A stretch of 60,316 bases of DNA, taken from contig JAHHGV010000048.1 of NCBI GenBank assembly GCA_019359695.1, positions 1-60,316 on the forward strand. The letters are read 5' to 3'. A program made the translations under genes and the position numbers. The notes beneath the pieces were generated by a model, which searched no databases, was not told where the DNA came from, and saw only the letters and a program-made list of their open reading frames with translations. The DNA is from Brasilonema angustatum HA4187-MV1. Its GTDB lineage: Bacteria > Cyanobacteriota > Cyanobacteriia > Cyanobacteriales > Nostocaceae. Position 1 is the stretch's first letter. Each line of letters starts with the position of its first letter. This document shows, in pieces, positions 15,360 to 25,429 of the stretch.

Positions 15360-16808
15360 TCAAGACTTACTACTCGCTACTGGCTTATCAACTTGCGCCT
15401 CTTCCTGCTGTGGTGGTTGTTCTTCTTCCTCAGGTGGTAAGCCATAAATCGACCGATACAGGTTCACATACTCCTTGGCAGATTGATACCAACTAAAGTC
15501 TTGACTCATACCGCGTTGTTGTAGCTGTTCCCAATAATCCTTGTAACGGAAACCTTCCCATGCCCGTATCATACAGGTAAACAGATCCAATGGTTCATAA
15601 CGGTCAAAGCAGTAACCAGTACCTGCATGGTTCGTTGGATCATGATGGAATACAGTATCAACTAATCCCCCAGTACGGCGGACAATTGGCACTGAACCGT
15701 AACGCAAAGCCATCATTTGGCTAATACCGCAAGGTTCAAAACGACTTGGCATTAAAAAGGCATCGGTACCCGCATAGATGCGACGAGCCAAGGCATCGTT
15801 ATAAAGTAGGTAAGTTGCCATGCGTCCAGGGTAGCGCGATGCGAGTTGCCACATTTGGGTTTCGTAGTAGCGATCGCCCGTCCCCAACAAGACAAACTGT
15901 GCATCTGTGTACGCCAAAAAGCGATCCAAAATATTCAACGTCAAATCGATGCCTTTTTGTTCCACCAACCGTGTCACCATACCAATAAAAAAGGCATTGC
16001 TATTAACTTCTAACCCTACTTCTTCTTGCAAAGCGATTTTGTTTGCTTTGCGTTTCTCTAAACTGTCAGTACCAAAGGTTTGGGCTATGTACTTATCGGT
16101 AACTGGGTCGAAAACTTCTGTATCAATGCCATTGATAATACCGGACAACTTACCGCTGATGAAAGACAATAACCCTTCTAAAGTTTCACCATAAGCGGCT
16201 GTCTGGATTTGCTCGGCATAAGTTGGCGAGACAGTATTCACCTTATCTGCAAACTGTACTGCAGCTGCCATTGTGTTGTGTCCTTGCATATACCAAGGAC
16301 ACCAAGTAGTTTTCTCTAAAAACCAGCGCCACGGGCCTTGATATGCTAGGTTGTGTATCGTAAAAACAGTGCTGATATCAGGAGATTGATGCATCCACAC
16401 AGGAATCATTCCTGTGTGCCAATCGTGACAGTGGACAATTTCCGGTTTCCAATAATTCCAACAAAACTCCGCTGCTCCGTTGGCGAAGAATGTGAACCGC
16501 CAATCTTCATCTTCTCCACCGTAAATTCGACGGGGCGAAAAAGCTGGATGTCCAAATAAGTACAAAGGAACATCAGTACCAGGCAGGACAGTTTCGTAAA
16601 CTGCAAAGCTTTGGAACATGGCAGATCCCGACCAAATTGGCTCGCTAGGAATTTCCATTTTGTCTGGTAGCATACCGTAGTAAGGCAAGAAGATCCGCAC
16701 ATCATGCCCCATTTCCCTCAAGATTTTGGGGAGTGCTCCGACAACATCACCCATTCCACCAACTTTCGCGATGGGAGCTGCTTCTGCAGCCACAAATAAA
16801 ATCCGCAT
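15360..16808 (-). CDS. glgA: Glycogen synthase (ADP-glucose, GT5)
   Basis: 482 residues, the normal bacterial GlgA length. It starts [22 protein letters not shown], with the ADP-glucose-binding KxGG motif at K15-G18. HCHDWHTG and the GT-B C-terminal [28 protein letters not shown] motif (with the catalytic Glu) are present. It transfers glucose from ADP-glucose to the growing alpha-1,4-glucan in the cytosol. An unusual acidic/Gln-rich tail ([15 protein letters not shown]) follows the catalytic fold; cyanobacterial GlgA proteins vary here. Monocistronic, with repeats on both sides. Confidence 0.97.
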   Translation of the reverse strand: MRILFVAAEAAPIAKVGGMGDVVGALPKILREMGHDVRIFLPYYGMLPDKMEIPSEPIWSGSAMFQSFAVYETVLPGTDVPLYLFGHPAFSPRRIYGGEDEDWRFTFFANGAAEFCWNYWKPEIVHCHDWHTGMIPVWMHQSPDISTVFTIHNLAYQGPWRWFLEKTTWCPWYMQGHNTMAAAVQFADKVNTVSPTYAEQIQTAAYGETLEGLLSFISGKLSGIINGIDTEVFDPVTDKYIAQTFGTDSLEKRKANKIALQEEVGLEVNSNAFFIGMVTRLVEQKGIDLTLNILDRFLAYTDAQFVLLGTGDRYYETQMWQLASRYPGRMATYLLYNDALARRIYAGTDAFLMPSRFEPCGISQMMALRYGSVPIVRRTGGLVDTVFHHDPTNHAGTGYCFDRYEPLDLFTCMIRAWEGFRYKDYWEQLQQRGMSQDFSWYQSAKEYVNLYRSIYGLPPEEEEQPPQQEEAQVDKPVASSKS

Positions 16809-17116
16809 GATAATGTGTGTTCCCTCGATTCTGCCTAGGTTCTAATTCCATGACTAGTAGGCTAATGCCGCACACACAGAGTGTTGGTACGCACTGCCCA
16901 CCCTACAATATAACCACATATACTGGTCGTGGAAAAGTTCAACCAGTTATCAGTTATAGCAGGGAACAGGGAACAGGGAACAGGGAACAGGCAATAGGCA
17001 ATAGGAAACTCTTAATAGGCTTGATAGTCTAGTGGTGTCCGTATTTTCTCATAGTTCATGTCCTAATCTAGCTGGTAGCTGCTATATCAGTTGTTCACTG
17101 TTCACTGTTCACTGTT
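16809..17116. repeat. Short tandem repeats between glgA and hemC
   Basis: It holds a CACTGCCCACCCTAC copy of the dispersed family (about 16890), tandem ACAGGGA units turning into CAATAGG units (about 16961-17006), and three TTCACTG units (about 17094-17115). Such heptamer arrays are common between cyanobacterial genes and can change length by slippage. The glgA promoter must lie in the first part. Confidence 0.8.
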
Positions 17117-18088
17117 TCAGGAACCCCGTTGAATCTCAGTGAAGATTTGATCCAAAATTTCTTGTGCTCCTTGTTGACGCAATAGCTGTGCGAGTTCTTG
17201 ACCTAGCTGTTCAGCATTTTGAGCTTTTCCTGTGACTGTATCTTTGACGAATTTTTGACCATCTACGCTTGCAACTATACCCGTTAGAGTTAAATTATCT
17301 CCATTTATTTCAGTATTTACACCAATAGGAACTTGACAACCGCCCTCAAGTTCGCGTAAAAAAGCACGCTCAGCAAGACAGCGATCGCGTGTTTGTGGAT
17401 GTTCAATAGCTTTGAGGATCGAGAGCAATTCGCTATCGTTTCCACGACATTCTATTCCCAAAGCACCTTGCCCAACGGCGTGGAGAGAAATTTCTTTTGG
17501 TAGACTTTGATGGATGCGATCGCCCATTCCCAATCGTTCCAAACCCGCAACTGCCAAAATCAGCGCGTCATACTCACCTGCGTCCAATTTTGACATACGT
17601 GTGTTCAAATTTCCTCGCACATCTTTAAATTGCAGGTGAGGGAAATGATGCCGCAACTGTGCTAAGCGTCGTAGGGAAGACGTACCGATAACAGCACCTT
17701 CTGGCAGTGTATCAATTTGCTTATCTTTGTGTTTTTCATGCACAACTAAAGCGTCTGCTGGGTTTTCTCGTTCTGTAATTGCTGCCAGAACTAACCCTTC
17801 TGGTAAGCGAGTCGGCAAATCTTTAAGAGAGTGAACAGCAAAATCAATCTCCTGGTTCACCATTCCTACTTCAAGTTCTTTGGTAAATAATCCTTTATCG
17901 CCAATCTTAGCTAAAGCAACATCCAGGATTTTGTCACCCTGAGTGGACATGGTGTGGACGTCAAAAGAGATATCAGGAAAGCTTTTCTTGAGTTGTTCTT
18001 GTACCCAGTAAGTCTGAATAAGAGCCAGTTGGCTTTTGCGAGAACCAATGCGGATTGTGCGGGCGGAAGTGGAAACAACAGATGTCAT
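17117..18088 (-). CDS. hemC: Hydroxymethylbilane synthase (porphobilinogen deaminase)
   Basis: 323 residues from ATG 18088 ([20 protein letters not shown]). The in-frame GTG at 18121 would add 11 residues not typical of the family. Motifs: [14 protein letters not shown], the KDLPT loop ([11 protein letters not shown]), GTSSLRR, and the dipyrromethane-cofactor cysteine in GGCQVPIGV (about C251). It joins four porphobilinogens into hydroxymethylbilane for haem and chlorophyll synthesis. Length is standard. It stands alone, divergent from the histidine kinase operon. Confidence 0.97.
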   Translation of the reverse strand: MTSVVSTSARTIRIGSRKSQLALIQTYWVQEQLKKSFPDISFDVHTMSTQGDKILDVALAKIGDKGLFTKELEVGMVNQEIDFAVHSLKDLPTRLPEGLVLAAITERENPADALVVHEKHKDKQIDTLPEGAVIGTSSLRRLAQLRHHFPHLQFKDVRGNLNTRMSKLDAGEYDALILAVAGLERLGMGDRIHQSLPKEISLHAVGQGALGIECRGNDSELLSILKAIEHPQTRDRCLAERAFLRELEGGCQVPIGVNTEINGDNLTLTGIVASVDGQKFVKDTVTGKAQNAEQLGQELAQLLRQQGAQEILDQIFTEIQRGS

Positions 18089-18121
18089 AAAGAAATATAT
18101 CAAGCTGGGAGATAAATTCAC

Positions 18122-18476
18122 TTTATCTAGACTACCGCAGTGGGTGACTTGTCAGCTTTGTGCCTGATTTGAGTTTACGATTATTCTCAGCCCTTTTTAC
18201 ATAACTTCATTAAGTTATATGAATTTATAAGAATTATTAGTCGTTCAAATTTAAATTTTAAATTTAACTTCTTACTTTCTAAAGTTGTATTACAATCATT
18301 ACATAAAGCAGATATTTTTACGGAATATACAGTAATTAAACGGAAGTACAACTTGTACTTTATAAAAAGTTTGAGCTATTGTATTGTGTCAAGGATGTTC
18401 TGGGGAATGGCTAGATTTCGAGAGATTTTGTAAAAGAACTTTAGAAAAGATAAGCCCCTGAAATTAAAATTGACAG
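18122..18476. other. AT-rich divergent promoter region, hemC / kinase operon
   Basis: About 350 bases, strongly AT-rich, with no gene. It should hold both divergent promoters. The only striking motif is the palindrome at 18344-18360, listed separately. Confidence 0.55.
18344..18360. promoter_or_regulatory. 17-bp perfect palindrome, possible operator
   Basis: AAGTACAACTTGTACTT is symmetrical around the central C, about 115-120 bp upstream of the kinase operon. It resembles an NtcA site (GTA-N8-TAC) but has N7, so NtcA binding is doubtful. It may bind a dimeric regulator such as the NarL-type regulator of the operon. Confidence 0.4.
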
Positions 18477-20285
18477 ATGACTAGTTGCAGCGTCACAGAA
18501 TTTCAGGTATCGCAGTTTCAATTGCGAGGGAACAAACGCATGGCTTGGGAAGAACTCTCATCAGTCTACGAGCAACTACACGAATGTGCAGTCCAAATTG
18601 AGGAAATCGCTAAAGCTAGAGAGCGTCAACGTATCGCTCGCGATCTCCATGATTCACTTGGACAAACCTTAACGGCGCTCAATATTCAGTTGCAAACTGC
18701 TCTCAAGCTTTGGAAGCTCGATCCGACTAAGGCGAAATTTTTTCTGACGCGGGCTCAAGGGCTTGGTGCCAATGCTATCAAGGAGGTACGACAGTCTGTC
18801 TGCTCGTTACGAGCAATAACGAATGCTGACAAGCCTCTAGAACAATTGATTGAATCTCTAGTAGAAGATTTTCAGCAAGTCACGGGCTTATCAGTCTCGA
18901 CGTGCATAAACCTGTCTGCTGCTCTGCCTCAAGAAGTGAGTACCACAGTCTACCGAATTGTGCAAGAAGCCCTGACCAACATCTGCAAGCACGCAGCAGC
19001 GACAGTAGTAAAAATTCAGATTAAAACCATTCCAGGCAGAGTGCAGCTTGTCATCATAGACAATGGTAAGGGATTTAGACGGAATGTTTCGCCAAAGGGA
19101 TTCGGACTGCAGGGGATGGCAGAACGGGTGGCAGCATTGAAGGGTCAACTATACATCGAATCAGAGCCAGCAAAGGGCTGTCGGATCGAGGTTGAACTGC
19201 CAATCGAGCAAGAAGCTATACCAGAGAAATCGCCAAACAACGTTAGTCATAATCACATTGCTAATGATAACGATTATACTGATTTCTGTATCTTGATTGC
19301 TGCACGACCAACAGCAAGCTCAGTTATTCGTCACAACCAACAATCCTCGCGGTTGAACTCACCCCCCAACCAACTGGAAATCACTGCAGAAGGTTTATCA
19401 AAGTCAAGCTATCAAGCTATTGATGAAAGTTTTCTTCGCCAATGTAAACAACAACTAACGGATTTGCTCGGACCGTTCGCTTCTGTTTTGATAAAGGAAA
19501 CGCTTAAGTCTTCGCCTGGTATTTCCAAACGAGAACTAGTAGAAACCATAGCAGCAAAAATTTCTGATCCTCAAGTGGCTGCCGAATTTCGACAAGCATT
19601 GAGCACTCAGATCCATATTGAAACAGAGCAAGGTATGAATCGTCAGTTTAAGGTTGAATTGCCATTCCAGCAAGAGCAGTCACTAGACAATATTGCTGCT
19701 GATATTTTGGCTTTGACTTCCACTAGTTCCACACAATCAAAAGAAAGCTTGGAACTATATTATAACTCACGGTTGGAAAAGATTTTGGCAGACTATATTG
19801 GTTCGCTCGCCTCATCCCTGGTGCAACAAGCGACGCAACAGGTGTTCAACTGTAAAGAAGTCGTTGCCAGACTGTTGTGTGACATCCCTGCTGCTCCTCG
19901 AACCCAGATCGAGGAGCAGGTAACGCTTTTGTGGAACTCAACCCCCACCCAATCAGGAAACACTGAGGAAGATTTCTCGCTTTTGTTGAACTCAACCCTC
20001 AGCCAATCAGGAAGCACTGGGGAAGATTTCTCGGGTTCGAGCTACCAAATTATTGATGAGATTATTGATGAGAATTTTCTTTGCCAATGTCAGCAACAAC
20101 TGATGGATTTGATCGGACCGTTCGCTCCATTGCTGATCAAGGAAACGCTTAAATCTTGGGCTGGAATTTCCCCACGAGAACTGGTAGACAAGATAGCAAA
20201 AAAAATTCCCGATGCTCAGGTGGCTGCTGAATTTCAAGAGCGGATGTATTCTTGGAGTCAGAATCAAAGTTTGTCCTCATCATAA
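18477..20285 (+). CDS. Sensor histidine kinase (HisKA_3/LiaS-NarX type) with repeated DUF8082-like C-terminal domains
   Basis: 602 residues. The phosphoacceptor is H58 in RIARDLHDSLGQT. The HATPase domain (about 145-242) has VQEALTNICKHA (N box), DNGKGF and GFGLQGMAER. After it come three related helical repeats: SYQAIDESFLRQCKQQLTDL.. (about 315-380), a divergent middle copy (LELYYNSRLEKILADYIG), and SYQIIDE..NFLCQCQQQLMDL.. (about 520-595). They resemble the DUF8082-type module and may mediate partner binding. There is no membrane segment, so it is cytosolic. A second start at ATG 18540 (MAWEELSSVYEQL) has a better GAGG site and may be the true one. The NarL-type regulator follows 13 bp later. 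Confidence 0.88.
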   Translation: MTSCSVTEFQVSQFQLRGNKRMAWEELSSVYEQLHECAVQIEEIAKARERQRIARDLHDSLGQTLTALNIQLQTALKLWKLDPTKAKFFLTRAQGLGANAIKEVRQSVCSLRAITNADKPLEQLIESLVEDFQQVTGLSVSTCINLSAALPQEVSTTVYRIVQEALTNICKHAAATVVKIQIKTIPGRVQLVIIDNGKGFRRNVSPKGFGLQGMAERVAALKGQLYIESEPAKGCRIEVELPIEQEAIPEKSPNNVSHNHIANDNDYTDFCILIAARPTASSVIRHNQQSSRLNSPPNQLEITAEGLSKSSYQAIDESFLRQCKQQLTDLLGPFASVLIKETLKSSPGISKRELVETIAAKISDPQVAAEFRQALSTQIHIETEQGMNRQFKVELPFQQEQSLDNIAADILALTSTSSTQSKESLELYYNSRLEKILADYIGSLASSLVQQATQQVFNCKEVVARLLCDIPAAPRTQIEEQVTLLWNSTPTQSGNTEEDFSLLLNSTLSQSGSTGEDFSGSSYQIIDEIIDENFLCQCQQQLMDLIGPFAPLLIKETLKSWAGISPRELVDKIAKKIPDAQVAAEFQERMYSWSQNQSLSSS

Positions 20286-20298
20286 GCAGGTGCACAAG

Positions 20299-20964
20299 AT
20301 GATTCGTTTGTTACTGGTAGATGACCAAAGTCTTGTCCGCGAAGGCATCAAAGCCATGCTCAGCTTAGAGCCAGATTTGCAAGTCGTAGCTACGGCTGAC
20401 AACGGAGCAGTCGCAATCCGGGAAGTAGAGGCTCTGCAACCAGATGTGGTATTGATGGATGTGCGGATGCCAATTATGGATGGCAAGGAAGCCACACGCA
20501 TCATCACTCAGCGCTTTCCAATGGTCAAAGTCATTGTTCTGAGTACCTTCGATGATGATGAATACATTGCCCAGTCGATACAGGCTGGTGCTAGAGGGTA
20601 TTTGCTCAAAGATATGCTGTCTGAAGAATTGGCAGAGTCAATTCGGTTTGTCCATCGCGGTTATACACAGCTAGCCCCCGGACTCATGGAAAAGTTGATC
20701 ACTCAAGCTTCCAGTTCAACCTCCAAGCATCGCGGATCTACCCCAACTGTTCTGGCTGAGTTACCTGCTAGAGAGCGAGATGTGTTGCGCTTAATTGGCA
20801 CAGGTGCTACCAATCGCGAGATAGCTCAGCAGCTTTTTATTTCGGAAGGAACAGTCAAGTCTTACGTGACCAATCTGTTTAACCGTTTGAATTTGAAGAA
20901 CCGAGCACAGTTGGCGATTTATGCCACTTCTATCATCTGGGATGAGAGTCAGAATAAACCGTGA
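20299..20964 (+). CDS. NarL/LuxR-family response regulator
   Basis: 221 residues from ATG 20299 (MIRLLLVDDQSLVREGIKAM). The longer frame beginning inside the kinase gene is not needed. The receiver domain has the acidic pair DD, phospho-acceptor D54 (VVLMDVRMP) and lysine in LLKDM. The LuxR-type HTH near the C-terminus reads LPARERDVLRLIGTGATNREIAQQLFISEGTVKSY. It is the cognate partner of the kinase 13 bp upstream and most likely a transcription activator; the target is not known. An autoregulatory site upstream of the kinase is possible. Confidence 0.94.
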   Translation: MIRLLLVDDQSLVREGIKAMLSLEPDLQVVATADNGAVAIREVEALQPDVVLMDVRMPIMDGKEATRIITQRFPMVKVIVLSTFDDDEYIAQSIQAGARGYLLKDMLSEELAESIRFVHRGYTQLAPGLMEKLITQASSSTSKHRGSTPTVLAELPARERDVLRLIGTGATNREIAQQLFISEGTVKSYVTNLFNRLNLKNRAQLAIYATSIIWDESQNKP

Positions 20965-21767
20965 CGAAAGTTTTAAGAACAATTACTTATTGACTCAACT
21001 TTAGTCGAGGGAAATCTATCTATTCGTTGCAGTGGGAGTCAGACGTTTTTCATAGATTTCTTCCTGATTAAAACTTTATAATGAGATACATGAACTGGTT
21101 GAAAACTTCTTTCTATAAAAACCAAGTTCTTCAATTTTATAAAAATGCTTTTGTAGAAAAATCGTTGATGCAGTATGTAATTTTATTGGTAATTTCTAAG
21201 AAGAATTACTATAAGTTTTCTTCAAACACTGGAAAACTATGGGAATCCTAAATCATTTATGAAAAATTTTGAGTAGTGTAGGGTGGGCACTCCCACTAAA
21301 ACCCGAATATAGTGGGCAGGATCTGACTGGCAGTGCCCAACGCCAGATACCTAGTAGGTCGGGAAACCGTTCGGCAGATCTCATACCATTTCACGAAATC
21401 CTTGATACAAATGATTAGTCTCTAATTCTTTCTCCCCTGCTCCTCTGCTCCTCTGCTGCCTATTTGTATCAACCTTAAAGTGAAACGGTATCACGGCCGA
21501 AGCCCTCATCAAGTACTGGCTCCCCTACGTGTGTTTCAAAAATCAAATAGGATTCCTATATCAAAAACAGAACTTACACAAAGCCTCCCTCAAAAAGGGA
21601 GGTTGAGAGGATTTGCAATGTCTGAAATCCCTAAAATGCCATCAAGGCTGTGTAAGTCCAAAAGACAGCAGCATATTTATACTTTCAAACTCCACTTAGG
21701 AATCAGAAAAGTCAAAGCTTTTCAGTAAAAATTACCATTATCTATGTGAAATACAACAGTAGGAAGT
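20965..21767. other. Intergenic region with dispersed repeats
   Basis: 800 bases without a supported gene. AT-rich to 21270, then TAGGGTGGGCACTCCC, the CGCCAGATACCTAGTAGGTCG module (about 21340), a pyrimidine-rich TCCCCTGCTCCTCTGCTCC stretch (about 21432), and AT-rich DNA that should carry the promoter of the PAS kinase operon. Confidence 0.55.
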
Positions 21768-23042
21768 ATGTTTGTTCGCGATATCAACAACCACAAGCTG
21801 TCTTTATTAACCTCACCAAAGACTCATGAAGCTAAGAAGTGCAAAGTGCAAAAGCTTCTTGCTCAATTACATAACGCCTCAGAGCAACTATACCATGAGA
21901 AAGTTATGCGTTTGCAAAGGGAGGCAGAATTAGAAAAGTCTCTTTCTTTACTTCAGGCAACTCTAGAATCTACTACAGAAGGTGTTATTGCAATCAACTT
22001 CAACGGACATATTGTTAGCTTTAATCAGAAATTTGTCCAAATGTGGCAGATTCCGGAGTTCATCATTAAATCACGCAACCATAACCAATCCCTAACTTTT
22101 TATAAGAATCAACTTAAAGATCCAGAAACCTTTTGCAGGTGTATCGAGGAACTGGACAGCCAAGCGGATGTTGAAGGCTACGATACTCTGGAGTTGAAAG
22201 ATGGTCGGGTTTTCGAGCAATACAGCCAACCTCTGCAGCTTGACGAGCAAATCATTGGCACAGTATGGAGTTTTCGGGACATTACCAAGCGTTTGCAAGT
22301 AGAAAAAGAAGTTCATCATAATTTAGCGCAAGAAGAAGGAATCTGTGAACAAAAAGAGCGATTTGTCTCCATGATTTGTCATGAATTCCGTTCTTCATTG
22401 AACATGATTTCATTCTCCACGAGCTTATTGAAACGTCATCGTCACAGTTGGAGTGAGGAGAAAAAACTACAATATCTCCAACGGGTTCAAACAACAGTTG
22501 AACAGCTCAATCAATTAATGGATGAAGTTTTCATCATTGATACAGCACAAGCAAGAAAGCTAAAGTTCGAGCCGAAACCACTGAATCTACTCCAATTCTG
22601 TCATGACATATTGGCTCAAATGAATTTGAGCGAAAGCAACCAGCATACAGTTACCTTTGTCAGTCAGGGTGATTGTCAAGCAGTTTGTTTGGATAAAAAA
22701 TTACTGCAGCCCATTCTCACGAATTTACTCTCGAATGCACTCAAGTATTCTCCAAAGGACAGCACAGTTGATGTGGTGCTTTCTTACCAAGATGAAAAAG
22801 TTCTTTTCCAGATAAAAGATAGAGGAATTGGCATTCCCAAAACAGACCAACAACTCCTGTTTGAACCATTTCATCGCGGTGGGAATGTTGGTGATATCCC
22901 AGGTAACGGATTGGGGCTAGCAATTGTCAAAAAGCTTGTGGATATACATGGTGGTCAAATTTTTGTGGAGAGTGAAGTAGGCGTTGGTACCACTTTTACA
23001 ATCACATTGCCATTCTGTCAATCAGTAACAATGACTAAATAA
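21768..23042 (+). CDS. PAS-domain sensor histidine kinase
   Basis: 424 residues; AGGA precedes ATG 21768. A helical N-terminus (about 1-60) is followed by a PAS domain (LLQATLESTTEGVIAINFNGHIVSFNQKF.. to VWSFRDITKR, about 62-180). HisKA follows with H205 in VSMICHEFRSSLN, then HATPase_c with NLLSNALKYSP, DRGIGIP, GNGLGLAIVKKL and GVGTTFTITLP. No membrane segment is seen, so it is a cytosolic kinase sensing through the PAS pocket. The REC-AraC regulator begins 22 bp after the stop, giving a two-gene operon. Confidence 0.95.
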   Translation: MFVRDINNHKLSLLTSPKTHEAKKCKVQKLLAQLHNASEQLYHEKVMRLQREAELEKSLSLLQATLESTTEGVIAINFNGHIVSFNQKFVQMWQIPEFIIKSRNHNQSLTFYKNQLKDPETFCRCIEELDSQADVEGYDTLELKDGRVFEQYSQPLQLDEQIIGTVWSFRDITKRLQVEKEVHHNLAQEEGICEQKERFVSMICHEFRSSLNMISFSTSLLKRHRHSWSEEKKLQYLQRVQTTVEQLNQLMDEVFIIDTAQARKLKFEPKPLNLLQFCHDILAQMNLSESNQHTVTFVSQGDCQAVCLDKKLLQPILTNLLSNALKYSPKDSTVDVVLSYQDEKVLFQIKDRGIGIPKTDQQLLFEPFHRGGNVGDIPGNGLGLAIVKKLVDIHGGQIFVESEVGVGTTFTITLPFCQSVTMTK

Positions 23043-23064
23043 TGACTAAATATTGAGGCAAACC

Positions 23065-23901
23065 ATGACAAAAGTTTTAGTGATTGAAAATGAGGCAGAA
23101 AACCGAAATATCTTTCTAGAATGCCTGGAGGCGGAAGGGTTCGATGTTATCGGTGCAGAAAACGGTCTTCTCGGCGTCGAAAAAGCACAAGAACTGGTGC
23201 CTGACTTGATACTTTGTGATATTGTAATGCCGGAACTAGATGGTTACGGTGTTCTTACCTCGTTACGCCAAAACCGGGTAACAGCGATGATTCCCTTCAT
23301 TTTTCTTACTGCCAAGAGTACCACAGCTGAAGTTCGTCAAGGTATGAAGCTGGGAGCTGATGACTATCTTACTAAACCTACGACGGCAGAGGAATTATTG
23401 GGAGCGATCGCCACCCGACTAGAAAAACAAGCAGCCATCAGGCAGTGGTACGCTGCTCAGTCACAACAAGTCACAGCACTTACTCCTGCTGATGAGTCAC
23501 AACAAGTCATCACACCACCTGCTACTGACACTACTCTTCCAACAGACCCCCAGTCAATCTTTCCTGTTTGCCCTCAACTCAAGGAAGTTTTCGACTTTAT
23601 CGAAGCCAATTATGACCAGTCAATTAACTTGAGTGACGTAGCCCAAGCAGTTGGTTACGCCCCAGCTTACTTAACAGATCTCGTACGACGTCAGACGGGA
23701 AAAACGGTGCATCAATGGATTGTGGAGCGGCGGATGGCAAAGGCATGTTCCTTGCTTATGGAAACTAACCAGTCAATGGAGCAGATTGCTGAGGCAGTGG
23801 GATATCATTATGCAGGCTGTTTGTTTCGTCAGTTTCGCATCAGCTTTGGAACGACTCCTCAAGTCTGGCGAAACCAACACCGTTCTAGTCCTGAGTCATG
23901 A
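23065..23901 (+). CDS. Response regulator with AraC-type HTH output
   Basis: 278 residues from ATG 23065, preceded by GAGG; the upstream TTG is not needed. The receiver domain (about 1-120) has phospho-acceptor D52 (LILCDIVMPELDGYG) and LTKPTT. A Ser/Gln/Thr/Pro-rich linker follows (about 130-165). The C-terminal 105 residues are an AraC/XylS double helix-turn-helix (INLSDVAQAVGYAPAYLTDLV and MEQIAEAVGYHYAGCLFRQF). It is the partner of the PAS kinase. Its 3' end overlaps the convergent protease gene by 17 bp. Confidence 0.94.
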   Translation: MTKVLVIENEAENRNIFLECLEAEGFDVIGAENGLLGVEKAQELVPDLILCDIVMPELDGYGVLTSLRQNRVTAMIPFIFLTAKSTTAEVRQGMKLGADDYLTKPTTAEELLGAIATRLEKQAAIRQWYAAQSQQVTALTPADESQQVITPPATDTTLPTDPQSIFPVCPQLKEVFDFIEANYDQSINLSDVAQAVGYAPAYLTDLVRRQTGKTVHQWIVERRMAKACSLLMETNQSMEQIAEAVGYHYAGCLFRQFRISFGTTPQVWRNQHRSSPES

Positions 23902-25138
23902 GTCCTGAATGAACTAAAGTGAGGGCTTTGGACTTTTGCTGAGTCTGTTTCAGGAGTAAACCAGCAATCAGAACGCTAACACATAGCAAAGCTGGGGCAG
24001 CAGAAGGTTCGGGGATAGTTGTCGGTTTGGGTTGCACACCCAGCGCGAGGATAGCTTGATCTCCCCTAATCAAACCAAAGCCACGTCTGGAGTCGAAGCC
24101 CGGCGAAGGGTTATAAGCTGTATTTCTCAGAGCATTGTAGATTTCTGTGGGCGTTGCGTTCGGGTTTGCCTGTTGTAGCAGCGCTGCTACTGCGGCTGTA
24201 AACGGAGCCGATGCCGAGGTGCCGAAGAAGCGGAAGAAGCGGGGGTCGGCATCAGGAGGAGAGTTCCCAGTCAAATTAAAGGAAATCGGTAGCCCGTCCG
24301 GAGCCACAACATCAGGCTTGAGAGAACCTGGGTTGCCTTCTGAAGAAAAAGGTTCCAGTTGCCCCTGTTTTACAACAACACCATCCGCTCGCCTTGAGTA
24401 GGATTCCGCGTTCCCGTAGTACACTGCTCCAACGGTTAGCGCATTTGGGTTATTTGAGTGTCCGTATATTGGGATATTGCCGGAAAAAGCATTACCAGCA
24501 GCAGTGAAATAAGAAATCCCCTGATTAAATACTCTGTTAATCGCCTGGTTGATAGGTCCGTTCGGAGGTTCCAAATCTAGCAGATCTAAAGGTGCATCAG
24601 AAGGAGCATTTGGGGGGTATTGATAAGCGGCATCATCCACGATAATGTTTGCCCCAGCAGCCGAAAGAGCCTGAATGCCTTGACCGACAAGATCTGCACC
24701 GCTCGCACTTGTGTAGAACGCCAACTTGGCCCCCGGAGCCACAGCATGAATGACTTGCAGTAAGGCACGACCTTCATCAATGGGATCGGTATCCGGATCA
24801 ATGACCGTGGGATCTGGGTCTGGATAGTCCCTTAAGACCTGAATACCCGAAGGCAGGTACCCGTCCGCAACGTTCGTGGCATAGTTATCCACCTTTCCCG
24901 ATCTGTCAAAGCTGATTGGAGAGGTATCGAAGCTGTCAGAGATCACGCCGATGGTGATTCCGGTGCCGTCTAGACCGTAGCGGTCTCGCAAAACATCTAC
25001 CCCTGTAGCTTTGGCTGCTGCTTCTATTGGTAGGGTGAAGGTAGCTGCCTGAACCTTGGCAACGACGCTTCCAATTGCGATATTTGTAGCAATCACCCCT
25101 GACGTAACGATTCTCTGGAGAAGTTTTAAATTTTTCAT
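23885..25138 (-). CDS. PEP-CTERM-anchored subtilisin-like (S8/S53) protease with atypical catalytic site
   Basis: 417 residues from ATG 25138; the in-frame TTG at 25159 is rejected. A signal peptide (MKNLKLLQRIVTSGVIATNI.. to VQA, about 31 residues) precedes a subtilase fold: the Asp strand GITIGVISDSFD (D69), oxyanion region YFTAAGNAFSG, and the Ser motif GTSASAP (S308). The HGTHVAG block is replaced by DEGRALLQVIHAVAPGA, so Glu122 sits where the catalytic His belongs, closer to sedolisin-like acid proteases. The C-terminus has a PEP-CTERM signal: IPEP, hydrophobic APALLCVSVLIAGLLL, then basic residues. That predicts export and sorting by an exosortase. It is convergent with the AraC-type regulator. 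Confidence 0.88.
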   Translation of the reverse strand: MKNLKLLQRIVTSGVIATNIAIGSVVAKVQAATFTLPIEAAAKATGVDVLRDRYGLDGTGITIGVISDSFDTSPISFDRSGKVDNYATNVADGYLPSGIQVLRDYPDPDPTVIDPDTDPIDEGRALLQVIHAVAPGAKLAFYTSASGADLVGQGIQALSAAGANIIVDDAAYQYPPNAPSDAPLDLLDLEPPNGPINQAINRVFNQGISYFTAAGNAFSGNIPIYGHSNNPNALTVGAVYYGNAESYSRRADGVVVKQGQLEPFSSEGNPGSLKPDVVAPDGLPISFNLTGNSPPDADPRFFRFFGTSASAPFTAAVAALLQQANPNATPTEIYNALRNTAYNPSPGFDSRRGFGLIRGDQAILALGVQPKPTTIPEPSAAPALLCVSVLIAGLLLKQTQQKSKALTLVHSGLMTQD

Positions 25139-25159
25139 GGCGTTTAAGAACCTTCCCAA

Positions 25160-25429
25160 GACTCTTTGGATTAGAGCAGGTTGGATTTACTGCTGATTAG
25201 TGGCGGACTTAGCTTAAGCTTACACTAAGTCCAATTTGAATTCTTTAGGAACAGATAAAAAATTAAGAGTAATCAACTGAAAAATCTAAACATTAATCTG
25301 AATGTTTTAGAAGAATCAATATTGAGACTAAAACCCAGTGAGTTTAGAACAACTCTCTATAAAGGCTCACTGGCTTAAGAACATATTGGATCTGCTGAAG
25401 GTTGCCAACCTGCTAAATTAACGCTTACA
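25160..25429. other. Spacer between protease and precursor genes
   Basis: AT-rich, no gene. Positions about 25336-25376 contain a diverged copy (CCCAGTGAG.../GCTCACTGG) of the hairpin found in each 350-bp precursor repeat, so a further precursor unit once extended to here. Confidence 0.55.

Noticed and set aside
16961-17115. Heptamer arrays as CRISPR or protein-binding iterons
   Set aside because: Units are contiguous without spacers and fit the short tandem repeats known from cyanobacterial spacers.
18344-18360. NtcA binding site
   Set aside because: Spacing is GTA-N7-TAC rather than GTA-N8-TAC, so only a generic operator is proposed.
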